Below, piece by piece: positions 9,948 through 17,367 of a stretch of 64,000 bases of DNA; within the stretch, counting starts at the first letter, position 1; the number at the start of each line of letters is the position of its first letter. The position numbers and the translations under genes are program-made. The notes under the pieces are model-generated. The model was not told the origin of the DNA. It was given only the letters and a program-made list of their open reading frames with translations, and did not search any database. This DNA comes from Mariniflexile sp. AS56 (GTDB lineage Bacteria > Bacteroidota > Bacteroidia > Flavobacteriales > Flavobacteriaceae). The stretch is taken from contig NZ_JAUPED010000006.1 in assembly GCF_030552475.1 (NCBI RefSeq), forward strand, positions 1-64,000, read 5' to 3'.

Positions 9948-11381
9948 ATGAAATTTTACACACTAAAATCGGTCGTTTATTTTCTGTTTTTTGTTGCCCT
10001 GTTTTCTAATGCACAAAGTGAAAATAAATCTATTAATCAATTGGAAATCAAACAAACACGTCCTAATATATTGGTAATTATATCAGATCAACATTCAGGA
10101 AGAGTGATGTCGCAAGTGGGGTATGAGCATGTAGTTACACCAGGTATTGATAAACTTGCAGATGAAGGCGTAACTTTTACCCGCAGTTATTGCACATATC
10201 CAGTTTGTATGGCTTCGCGAGCGTCGCTAATAACTGGGTTTATGCCAAATAAAAGTAATGCTGATTTAATGGCATACCCATCCATAGGGAAAACAATAAA
10301 GGAGGCAGGGTATTCTACAGCCTATTTTGGCAAGTGGCACGTGTCCAATACAAAAATAAAGGATGTTCCAGAATGGCATGGTTTTGAAACTTATAAAAGA
10401 GAATATAATGATTCTAAAACTGCTGCATTATCTATAGATTTTATCAATAAAAAGCACGATAAACCATTTTTTTTGGTAACCTCATTGTTAAATCCACATG
10501 ATTGTTGTGAATTGGCACGCAATATTTCTGGTTTGGGAGATGATTATCATGATGGTGCTGTAGAAGAGAATATGCCAATAGAAGAATGCCCGCCATTGCC
10601 AATTAATTTTAAAATTCCGGAAAATGAAGCAGAAGGTTTTTATACCAGAAGAACTCCAGATAGTACGGATAAAGTTAATTTTGGAAAACATCCCGTAAAG
10701 TATTGGGAAGAGAAAGAATGGCGTCAATATATGTATGGATATGATAGGTTGGTAGAAAAAATGGATGATCACATTCTAAACATTGTTAATACTTTAGAAA
10801 AGCAAGGGCTTTTAGAAAACACCATTGTGTTTTATACTTCCGATCATGGAGATGGTCATGGTTCCCATGAATGGAATCAGAAAATGAATTTTTATGAAGA
10901 ATCCATCAACGTGCCATTTATAATTTCATGGAAAGGACATACAAAATCTGGTATTATAGACTCTAAAACATTAACATCTAGTGGTATTGATTTGTATCCT
11001 ACAATTTGTGAAATGGCAGGTGTTTCAATTGATAAATCATTACCAGGTAAAAATTTAAGTACTTATATCTTAAAAGGTGAAAAACAACCTAAAGAAACTA
11101 GAAAATATGTTGTTTCTGAACTCATTCAAAAAGAAGAAAATAAACCGAGGGGTCGCGAGTTTGTGGGAAGAATGGTGGTTACAGAACAATTTAAATATTT
11201 TCTTTTTGATGGAGGCGAACACCGAGAACAGTTTTTCGATTTAAAAAATGATTCAGATGAACTAAAACCATTAATTGATTCAAAAAAACATCAAAATGAA
11301 ATCGCAGCTCACAGGCAAATGTTGAAAGACTGGATTGTAAAAACATCTGATGATTTCCCAATTAATAAGATACCTCAATAA
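9948..11381 (+). CDS. Sulfatase, family S1 (choline-/N-sulfatase-like branch)
   Basis: A 477-residue protein with a signal peptide (1-22, ending SNAQ). RPNILVIISDQHSGRVM supplies the first metal ligands, and VCMASRASLITG is the formylglycine signature with Cys87 in the rarer C-x-A-x-R form. YFGKWHV, NPHDCC, YTSDHGDGHGSHEWNQK and FDLKNDSDELKPL follow the order expected for the betC/N-sulfoglucosamine-like branch. It therefore probably removes a different sulfate from the first sulfatase. The gene begins 8 bases after the end of the frameshifted esterase, so it belongs to the same transcription unit starting at 6146. Confidence 0.92.
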   Translation: MKFYTLKSVVYFLFFVALFSNAQSENKSINQLEIKQTRPNILVIISDQHSGRVMSQVGYEHVVTPGIDKLADEGVTFTRSYCTYPVCMASRASLITGFMPNKSNADLMAYPSIGKTIKEAGYSTAYFGKWHVSNTKIKDVPEWHGFETYKREYNDSKTAALSIDFINKKHDKPFFLVTSLLNPHDCCELARNISGLGDDYHDGAVEENMPIEECPPLPINFKIPENEAEGFYTRRTPDSTDKVNFGKHPVKYWEEKEWRQYMYGYDRLVEKMDDHILNIVNTLEKQGLLENTIVFYTSDHGDGHGSHEWNQKMNFYEESINVPFIISWKGHTKSGIIDSKTLTSSGIDLYPTICEMAGVSIDKSLPGKNLSTYILKGEKQPKETRKYVVSELIQKEENKPRGREFVGRMVVTEQFKYFLFDGGEHREQFFDLKNDSDELKPLIDSKKHQNEIAAHRQMLKDWIVKTSDDFPINKIPQ

Positions 11382-11767
11382 ATAATAAAAGGAAGCGTTT
11401 TGCAGCTTGTTTTTTGTTGGTATTAACTATCAAGGTAGTGGGTTTTTATCTGTTTTAGAAGCTAAAGGAACTGTTTGAAATTAAGAAAAGGCATCATATA
11501 GCATTTGACTTTTTTGGCAGGGATATATTGAAAATATGTGGTTATAAAATTAGAAATCAAAACCCTTTGAGGAATTTGTAAAACTGGTTTTCAAAGAAGA
11601 ATGCCTTTAGAATTGTAAATTAAAAAGTTTAGGAGAGCCTTGTATTTATTTAAGATAAGTACTTGTATGATAATTCCCTTAAAGTTCTTTAGAAGATGCA
11701 TCCTGTAATTTGTAATTTTGAAAACAGAATGGTTCCAAATTCAATTATCACCAAAATTTAAGACATT
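11382..11767. other. Intergenic region before two-component genes
   Basis: This 386-base stretch has no coding sequence that I can support. It separates the polysaccharide cluster from the regulatory module. A TAATTTTG box at 11713-11720 matches the Bacteroidota -7 consensus TAnnTTTG and lies 47 bases upstream of the kinase start, but no convincing -33 TTG is at the right distance. Confidence 0.4.
11713..11720 (+). promoter_or_regulatory. Possible -7 box of housekeeping promoter
   Basis: TAATTTTG fits the Bacteroidota primary-sigma consensus TAnnTTTG and is 47 bases before the histidine kinase ATG. The partner -33 element is not clear, so this is tentative. Confidence 0.35.
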
Positions 11768-12859
11768 ATGAGCACGTCAGAAATTCAATTAAAAGAGCGC
11801 ATTAAGGAGCTTACATGCTTATATGAGGTTTCATCTATTATTGGTAATGTTGAATTAGATTTAATAGAAGAGACATTACAAGCGGTGGCTCATAGTTTAA
11901 AAAAAGCCTTTCAATATCCAGAAAACACATTTGTAGATTTTATTATTGATACTATTTCGGTTTCTTCAGGGGATTATTTCCCTAACGATTTAAAAATCCA
12001 ATCAGATATTAAGATATTTAATAAGATTCAAGGTGAATTGGTTGTGAGACTTCATAATTCGGATGCTGAAGAAATCAATTTTCTAAATGAAGAACAATTA
12101 CTGTTAGATAATGTTGCCTTAAAAGTAGGGAATTTATTAGAGCGTATCGAAATTCAGAAAAACCAAACAGCCTTAAAACGGCAGATGGAACGTGCAGATA
12201 GACTGAGTATTTTAGGTGAAATTACTGCGGGAATAGCCCACGAACTTAACACGCCTTTAGCAAGTATTTTGGGTTTCGCAGAGTTATTAAAAAGTGATTT
12301 AGATTCTGATAAAAAAGCATCAGACGATCTTCAAAAAATTATTGATAATGCCATTTATTCAAGGGAAGTAGTTAAAAAACTCATGTTTTTTGCATGCGAA
12401 ATGCCTCAAGAAATGAAGCACATAAATATTGTGCCCATTTTAAAAAATGCTATTAATTTATTGGATGCGACCTTCAGAAAAGAACAGGTTAAATACCTTG
12501 TTAAGATTGATGCAGAAGAATTGTGGTTACGCGCAGACTCGATACAGCTCACACAAATTATTTTCAATTTGTTAATTAATGCCATTTACTTTTCACCTAA
12601 AGATGGATTAGTCACTATAGAGGTTTACAAGAAGAAAAAGCAGATAGTTCTTAAAATATATGATGAAGGTAAAGGCTTTGATTTAGAGAATTTAGACAAA
12701 GTCTTTCAACCTTTTTTCACAACCAAACCAACAGGAGATGGCTCTGGCTTAGGGCTAAGTGTTGTTCATGGAATTGTCGCATCACATAAAGGCACAATTT
12801 CAGCAGAGAATAACATAAAAAAAGGTGCTATATTTACGGTAACACTTCCTGAAAACTGA
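11768..12859 (+). CDS. Soluble sensor histidine kinase with GAF-like input domain
   Basis: A 363-residue kinase without a signal peptide or membrane segment, so cytoplasmic. Residues ~1-130 look like a degenerate GAF sensor (start KERIKELTCLYEVSSIIGN). The dimerisation/phosphoacceptor domain has GIAHELNTPLASILGF with His158. The ATPase part has the N box (NLLINAIYFSP), G1 (YDEGKGFD), F box (VFQPFFTTK) and G2 (GSGLGLSVVHGI). The family matches NtrB-like kinases that pair with sigma-54 activators. The cognate regulator starts 8 bases downstream. The signal sensed is unknown, but being soluble it is presumably a cytoplasmic metabolic or redox cue. Confidence 0.92.
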   Translation: MSTSEIQLKERIKELTCLYEVSSIIGNVELDLIEETLQAVAHSLKKAFQYPENTFVDFIIDTISVSSGDYFPNDLKIQSDIKIFNKIQGELVVRLHNSDAEEINFLNEEQLLLDNVALKVGNLLERIEIQKNQTALKRQMERADRLSILGEITAGIAHELNTPLASILGFAELLKSDLDSDKKASDDLQKIIDNAIYSREVVKKLMFFACEMPQEMKHINIVPILKNAINLLDATFRKEQVKYLVKIDAEELWLRADSIQLTQIIFNLLINAIYFSPKDGLVTIEVYKKKKQIVLKIYDEGKGFDLENLDKVFQPFFTTKPTGDGSGLGLSVVHGIVASHKGTISAENNIKKGAIFTVTLPEN

Positions 12860-12867
12860 TTTTAACC

Positions 12868-14196
12868 ATGCAATTACGTAAAGAAAATATACTTGTTGTT
12901 GACGATGATGTTAATATTTTAGAACTTTTGCAACGGCATTTACAGTCTTGGAACTATCATGTCTTTAAGGCGATTTCGGTGAAGGAAGCTGTTGCAATTC
13001 TACGAGACTCAAATATAGATTTGATAATTACCGATTTAAAAATGCCTGAAGTTGATGGTTTCGAACTCATAAAATTTGTTTCAGAGCATTATCCGAAATT
13101 ACCAAAATTAGTGGTTACAGGTTATCCATCCGTTCAAGGTTCTTTGGATGCTATTAAATCAGGTGTGGTCGATTATTTAATCAAACCTTTTACCAAAGAT
13201 GAGCTGAAATTGGCCATTGATAAATCTATTTTTATTCCGAAAGGAAAAGAACAAAAATCAGATGCTTTTTCAGGTTCAAAAAGTAAATCCTATGGAGATA
13301 TTATAGGTGATTCTGAAAAAATAAATGATGTTATTCAAATTATAGAGCGTGTAAAAGATAATAAGGCAACCATTTTTATTAAAGGTGAAAGTGGTACAGG
13401 TAAAGAACTTGTAGCGCGGGCCATTCACTATGAAGGTAAATTTTCTAGAGCGCCATTTATTGCTGTAAATTGTGGCGGTATTCCAGAAAACCTTTTGGAA
13501 GCAGAGTTGTTTGGTTATTTAAAAGGAGCTTTTACGGGTGCAGAAACGAATAGAGAGGGCTTTTTTCAAGCGGCTAATGGCGGTACTATTTTTCTAGATG
13601 AAATTGGAAACGCTTCACTTGCGGTGCAATCACGATTACTACGGGTTCTTCAAGAAAAAGAGGTTGTTAAGGTGGGGTCAACAAAAGCTGAAAAGATAGA
13701 TGTACGTATTGTCGCCGCTACAAACAGTGATTTGAGAGACATGATTAAAAAACAGACCTTTAGGGAAGATTTGTTTTATAGATTGACTGTTGTTGAAATT
13801 AATATAGCACCATTGAGAGAACGTAAAGATGATATCCATTTGTTGGTTGATAAATTTCTCTTTAAATATGGCGTAGAGTATAAGGATCGATTTGTGAAAA
13901 TGACACCTGAAGCTTTGACGGTTTTGGAACGATATGATTGGCCTGGAAACATCCGAGAATTAGAAAACATCGTTCAGCGAGCTGTTATTATGTGTGATAA
14001 ACTTATAGATGTTGAACATTTACCAGAGCATTTAAAATACTCATTAAATTTTTCCTCGGATGCCTTAGTTCCTTTAAAGGTTATGGAAAAACAATATATT
14101 GAAAAAGTGTTACTGGCCACAGGAAATAATAAAACAAAAGCAGCCGAAATTCTTCAAATAGATCGAAAAACCATTCGGCAAAAACTTTCAGAATAA
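12868..14196 (+). CDS. NtrC-family sigma-54-dependent response regulator
   Basis: A 442-residue protein with three domains. The receiver (1-120) has acidic residues in VVDDDVN and phospho-acceptor Asp56 (ITDLKMP). The AAA+ domain (about 145-370) has Walker A GESGTGKE (173-180), the sigma-54-contacting loop GAFTGA (220-225) and Walker B GTIFLDE (239-245). The C terminus is a Fis-type helix-turn-helix (NNKTKAAEILQIDRKTIRQKL). The intact GAFTGA loop means it should activate RNA polymerase-sigma-54. It forms an operon with the preceding kinase, and a near-perfect -24/-12 promoter lies about 140 bases after its stop, which is its most likely target. Confidence 0.95.
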   Translation: MQLRKENILVVDDDVNILELLQRHLQSWNYHVFKAISVKEAVAILRDSNIDLIITDLKMPEVDGFELIKFVSEHYPKLPKLVVTGYPSVQGSLDAIKSGVVDYLIKPFTKDELKLAIDKSIFIPKGKEQKSDAFSGSKSKSYGDIIGDSEKINDVIQIIERVKDNKATIFIKGESGTGKELVARAIHYEGKFSRAPFIAVNCGGIPENLLEAELFGYLKGAFTGAETNREGFFQAANGGTIFLDEIGNASLAVQSRLLRVLQEKEVVKVGSTKAEKIDVRIVAATNSDLRDMIKKQTFREDLFYRLTVVEINIAPLRERKDDIHLLVDKFLFKYGVEYKDRFVKMTPEALTVLERYDWPGNIRELENIVQRAVIMCDKLIDVEHLPEHLKYSLNFSSDALVPLKVMEKQYIEKVLLATGNNKTKAAEILQIDRKTIRQKLSE

Positions 14197-14206
14197 AATT
14201 TACCTA

Positions 14207-14254
14207 CTGGTACATTATTTCTCAACTGGGTAATATTGTACCAGTTTCTTTTTT
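14207..14254 (+). terminator. Terminator after the kinase/regulator operon (possible activator site)
   Basis: Inverted repeat CTGGTACATTATT ... AATATTGTACCAG (one mismatch) with a loop of about a dozen bases, followed by TTTCTTTTTT. It begins 11 bases after the regulator stop, as expected for a terminator. Its palindromic TGGTACA/TGTACCA arms lie roughly 90-120 bases upstream of the sigma-54 promoter, where an NtrC-type enhancer would be, so it could have both roles. Confidence 0.7.
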
Positions 14255-14332
14255 ATAACTTTTATTATACACGCTTACCAAACCCTTTATATATAAGGGT
14301 TTTGTGCTTTTAGGGCGGTTTTGAAATGATTC

Positions 14333-14348
14333 TGGCATATGGGTTGCT
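14333..14348 (+). promoter_or_regulatory. Sigma-54 (-24/-12) promoter
   Basis: TGGCATATGGGTTGCT matches the consensus TGGCACGN4TTGCW, with the invariant GG and GC exactly twelve bases apart. Transcription would start near 14359, about 25 bases before the ATG of the small cysteine-rich gene. It lies just downstream of an NtrC-type activator gene. No other match of this quality was found between genes in the window. Confidence 0.85.
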
Positions 14349-14383
14349 TTATAGTATGTGTATAACATTAATAAGTTTTTATT

Positions 14384-14548
14384 ATGAATCAATTTAATAT
14401 CTGTCCCAGCTGTATGCATTGTAGCACTTGTGTATTAACTGCCCAAAAGGATAAGGTTTGGTCTTGTAGTGAATTTGATGAAATTAAGACCACCGAAATT
14501 ATTGTTGAAACAATAGAGAGACCAAAGCGTTCGCTGGAATTAGTTTAA
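14384..14548 (+). CDS. 54-residue cysteine-rich miniprotein (CxxCxxCxxC)
   Basis: This short gene starts at ATG 14384, about 35 bases downstream of the -12 element, and ends with TAA at 14546-14548. Near its N terminus it has NICPSCMHCSTCVLT, four cysteines spaced C-x2-C-x2-C-x2-C (Cys7, 10, 13, 16), then WSCSEFDE with a fifth cysteine. The spacing resembles ferredoxin-type or zinc-binding clusters, so metal or iron-sulfur binding is plausible. There is no signal peptide. As first gene after the sigma-54 promoter it should be the most directly controlled product of the adjacent two-component system. The function is unknown. Confidence 0.7.
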   Translation: MNQFNICPSCMHCSTCVLTAQKDKVWSCSEFDEIKTTEIIVETIERPKRSLELV

Positions 14549-14565
14549 TTTTTTAATATAAAACA

Positions 14566-14700
14566 ATGACTTTTAATACGTTAATAACAGTTGTAATACA
14601 AAATTCAAGATGTGGGAAGTCTAAAGGTAGATCAGCCAGACATCAATATGTTATAGATAAATACATGGAAAGATCTATTGCAAATCGTTATTTCAAATAA
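14566..14700 (+). CDS. Small basic ORF, 44 residues
   Basis: ATG at 14566, TAA at 14698-14700, between the cysteine-rich miniprotein and glutamate dehydrogenase on the same strand. The product is basic with a hydrophobic start (FNTLITVVIQNSRCGKSKGR). The single Cys in NSRCGKSKG recalls the active-site segment of ArsC-like proteins (NPRCSKSR), but the rest of that fold is absent. It may be a real small protein of the operon or a relic. Existence as a gene is uncertain. Confidence 0.45.
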   Translation: MTFNTLITVVIQNSRCGKSKGRSARHQYVIDKYMERSIANRYFK

Positions 14701-14718
14701 AAATTTAAAAACACACGA

Positions 14719-16023
14719 ATGACAACAATAACCGCAGGTTTAAACAATATAACCCAAGAAATTCCAGTACGAGGTATGATGGCCAATGTGATGGAGCAAT
14801 TTAATAGTGCTGCAGATCAAATTAACTTACATCCCAATATTAGAAAAATATTAAGTATTACAAATAATGAGATTATCGTGAATTTTCCAGTAAAAATGGA
14901 TAATGGCGAAGTTGAAATATTTACAGGATACAGAGTGCAGCACAATAATGCTTTAGGTCCTTATAAAGGAGGTTTACGCTACCATCCAACAGTTGATATT
15001 GATGCCGCTAGAGCCTTAGCTATGTGGATGACATGGAAAACATCTTTAGCAGGATTACCTTTTGGAGGCGGTAAAGGCGGTATTAAAATAGATCCTTCAA
15101 AATATTCTAAAGATGAGCTTGAGCGTATCACAAGACGATTCACTTTTGCTTTAGCCGATAATATAGGTCCAGAACATGATATTCCGGCACCAGATGTGAA
15201 CACGAACAGCCAAACCATGGCGTGGATGGCAGACACCTATATGAGTACACGTCCGCCAGCAGAGCGTACCGCAAACCAACATGTAGTTACCGGGAAACCT
15301 GCAGGAAGTGGAGGGCTTGATGGTCGAGATAGATCAACAGGATACGGTGTTTATTTATCCATAAAATTTTGGGCAGAAAAGAATAATAAAACATTGGAAG
15401 GTAAGACCTTTATTATTCAAGGTTTTGGTAATGTTGGTTATTGGGCAGGCTATTTTTTAGAAAAGGATGGAGCTATATTGGTTGGAGTCCAAGACGCCTA
15501 TGGTAGCATTCAAAATAAAAAAGGAATTCAGGTTGAAGACTTATTCAAATACATCCAAGTGAGTGACGGTAGTGTTGTGAATTTTCCAAATGCACAGTCT
15601 GTAAATAAGGATGATTTTTTCGGTTTAGATTGCGATATCTGTATTCCTGCAGCTTTGGGTAATCAAATTACTAAAGAAAATGCACCAAGTATAAAAGCGG
15701 CTCTCATTGCAGAAGGCGCCAATGGCCCTATTAATGTAGAAGGAGAAAAAATTCTATTAGAAAGAGGGATCACTATTATTCCAGATATTTTATGCAATTC
15801 TGGTGGCGTTGTTGGTAGTTATTTTGAATGGTTACAAAACCGTAATGGAGAGCTGTGGCAGTATGATGAAGTGATGGGAAAACTGCACAAAAAAATTAAA
15901 GAATCTTTTGATAAAGTATATGAATATTCAGAGCGTGAAGCTATGGATATGCGAACAGCTGCTTATTGTATTGCTATTAAGCGTATAGAAAAAGCATATG
16001 TACAGAGGGGAATATTCCCATAG
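14719..16023 (+). CDS. gdhA: Glutamate dehydrogenase (Glu/Leu/Phe/Val family)
   Basis: A 434-residue cytoplasmic enzyme, the length of hexameric bacterial glutamate dehydrogenases. GPYKGGLRYHP binds glutamate, LAGLPFGGGKGGI holds the catalytic Lys119, PAPDVNT follows as expected, and the Rossmann segment has FIIQGFGNVG. NSGGVVGSYFEW near residue 380 is also conserved. It interconverts glutamate and 2-oxoglutarate plus ammonia; the cofactor cannot be fixed by eye, though the layout resembles RocG/GudB catabolic enzymes. It lies in the block downstream of the sigma-54 promoter, and control of nitrogen metabolism by an NtrC-type regulator would make sense. The next gene begins 18 bases later. 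Confidence 0.95.
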   Translation: MTTITAGLNNITQEIPVRGMMANVMEQFNSAADQINLHPNIRKILSITNNEIIVNFPVKMDNGEVEIFTGYRVQHNNALGPYKGGLRYHPTVDIDAARALAMWMTWKTSLAGLPFGGGKGGIKIDPSKYSKDELERITRRFTFALADNIGPEHDIPAPDVNTNSQTMAWMADTYMSTRPPAERTANQHVVTGKPAGSGGLDGRDRSTGYGVYLSIKFWAEKNNKTLEGKTFIIQGFGNVGYWAGYFLEKDGAILVGVQDAYGSIQNKKGIQVEDLFKYIQVSDGSVVNFPNAQSVNKDDFFGLDCDICIPAALGNQITKENAPSIKAALIAEGANGPINVEGEKILLERGITIIPDILCNSGGVVGSYFEWLQNRNGELWQYDEVMGKLHKKIKESFDKVYEYSEREAMDMRTAAYCIAIKRIEKAYVQRGIFP

Positions 16024-16041
16024 AAGCATTTAAAATATGTA

Positions 16042-16464
16042 ATGATGAAATATGGAAGTTTAATTTTAGAAAAGAAAGAGTATGTATACCTAAAACGCAT
16101 ACTTAATATCTCTGGGTATGCCGGAGATCATGAAACTCAAAAGTGTTTATTGAGTCTGTCTGAAGAATTAAAAACCGCACAAATAGTTGATGACAAAGAT
16201 ATCCCTTTTGATATTATAAGGTTTAACAGCAGGGTAACAGTACTGTTTGAAAACGGGATAGAGAAAACAATTCAACTTGTTATTCCAATAGATAGGGATG
16301 TGAATAATAATAAAATTTCTGTACTTACTCCTTTGGGCTCTGCTTTGATAGGATATTCACAAGATGATATCCTTGAGTGGGATTTTCCGAAAGGAAAACA
16401 GCAATTTAAAATTTCAAAAGTAACCCAAGAAGAAACCTTTAGTGGCATTGATGTAATAATATAA
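16042..16464 (+). CDS. GreA/GreB C-terminal-domain protein, Rnk-like
   Basis: A 140-residue soluble protein. The second half (RVTVLFENGIEKTIQLVIP, then ISVLTPLGSALIGYSQDDI and WDFPKGKQQFKISKV) is the FKBP-like GreA/GreB C-terminal domain. The N-terminal ~50 residues are short, unlike the long coiled coil of true GreA (about 158 residues), which fits Rnk-type regulators that bind RNA polymerase without cleavage activity. ATG at 16042 is preferred; a second ATG is the next codon. It sits between glutamate dehydrogenase and two coiled-coil proteins, probably as part of one operon. Confidence 0.85.
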   Translation: MMKYGSLILEKKEYVYLKRILNISGYAGDHETQKCLLSLSEELKTAQIVDDKDIPFDIIRFNSRVTVLFENGIEKTIQLVIPIDRDVNNNKISVLTPLGSALIGYSQDDILEWDFPKGKQQFKISKVTQEETFSGIDVII

Positions 16465-16475
16465 AATTAGAAGTT

Positions 16476-16895
16476 ATGACAAATTTTAATACCCAAATAT
16501 TTAGCCATGATACAGATGTTGATGTAGCACACAAAATCAACACCATGGAGTTAGACAATTGGACCAATCATTTAAAATATATAAAGAAGGAATTGGTCAA
16601 TTTAATAAGTATGTGTAGTAAAGACTTGAAAAATAAGTTAGACGACGATAGTGTTTTGGAACGTTTCTATAAAAAGGAAATTGAAAATGAGACCTTACTA
16701 AATGCACTTCAAAAGTACTCGAATTCTAGAGCTAATATAGTGGAATGTGAAGACTTGCAGTGCGATATGAGTTTTATAACAGAGCATGAAAGCTACAGAA
16801 GAAGTTATTTATATCACTTGGATAAATATAGAAGGCTTAAAGATGAGTTTTTTAATAAAGTACAAGGGAAGTTTACACTTTTGGGTATAGACTAA
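16476..16895 (+). CDS. Coiled-coil protein of unknown function (paralogue 1)
   Basis: A 139-residue protein without signal peptide or membrane segment, predicted mostly helical and highly charged (MELDNWTNHLKYIKKELVNL; YRRSYLYHLDKYRRLKDEFF). I do not recognise a named family. The next gene encodes a similarly built protein: both share a W...L...EL pattern in helix one and H-x3-R-x3-Y-x3-L-x2-Y-x3-K-x2-F near the C terminus. It starts 12 bases after the Rnk-like gene, ahead of a universal stress protein, so a role in the same stress response is inferred from position only. Confidence 0.7.
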   Translation: MTNFNTQIFSHDTDVDVAHKINTMELDNWTNHLKYIKKELVNLISMCSKDLKNKLDDDSVLERFYKKEIENETLLNALQKYSNSRANIVECEDLQCDMSFITEHESYRRSYLYHLDKYRRLKDEFFNKVQGKFTLLGID

Positions 16896-16917
16896 TTTTT
16901 TACAAATTTACTAACAT

Positions 16918-17307
16918 TTGAATTCAACTTCAATATATAAAATTGACGTGCATAGGAGACTGTGCATCCAAAAGGACTTAATCGAATTAAGCACCTGGAT
17001 AAATACTTTAGAGTCTTTAAATAATGAATTAGATCACGTATCTATAATTGAAAAGCAGCTTATTAAAATAGAATCAATAGCAAATACCATTCTGGCCATA
17101 CGCAGAAAGAATATTTTGCACACGGCACACTTGTGTAAATACGAGAAAGAGTTAAGAATAGAGTATGAATATGGAGAAGTAGAATATGATTTGAATAGGT
17201 TGAAATTTCATGAGCAAAAACGTGGGCACTATTTGAAACTTATTGAAGAGTATAATACCTTTAAAAATCAATTCTATTTGTTACTTAGAAAGTACCAACG
17301 GAAATGA
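16918..17307 (+). CDS. Coiled-coil protein of unknown function (paralogue 2), TTG start
   Basis: A 129-residue helical protein related to its upstream neighbour (shared patterns in LSTWINTLESLNNEL and HEQKRGHYLKLIEEYNTFKNQF). There is no ATG anywhere in the frame; the only reasonable initiation codon is TTG at 16918, 23 bases after the preceding stop. Without a Shine-Dalgarno sequence this would be weak and may rely on translation of the upstream gene. Soluble, no signal peptide. The function is not known. Confidence 0.65.
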   Translation: MNSTSIYKIDVHRRLCIQKDLIELSTWINTLESLNNELDHVSIIEKQLIKIESIANTILAIRRKNILHTAHLCKYEKELRIEYEYGEVEYDLNRLKFHEQKRGHYLKLIEEYNTFKNQFYLLLRKYQRK

Positions 17308-17367
17308 TATAAAGGTGCCCGTTTTTAAATAAATATCAAGCAAACGAAACCCATAAATAAAAATAAG

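Noticed and set aside
11530-11546. TGGCAGGGATATATTGA as a second sigma-54 promoter before the kinase gene
   Set aside because: The GG is present but there is no GC twelve bases on, so the -12 element is absent.
14280-14303. Hairpin AAACCCTT/AAGGGTTT as a second terminator
   Set aside because: Eight-base stem with a poor T-run just after a better terminator; may be incidental or part of the enhancer region, not listed separately.
14222-14419. 65-codon ORF on the minus strand
   Set aside because: It runs through the terminator, the sigma-54 promoter and the start of the cysteine-rich gene, all better supported on the plus strand.
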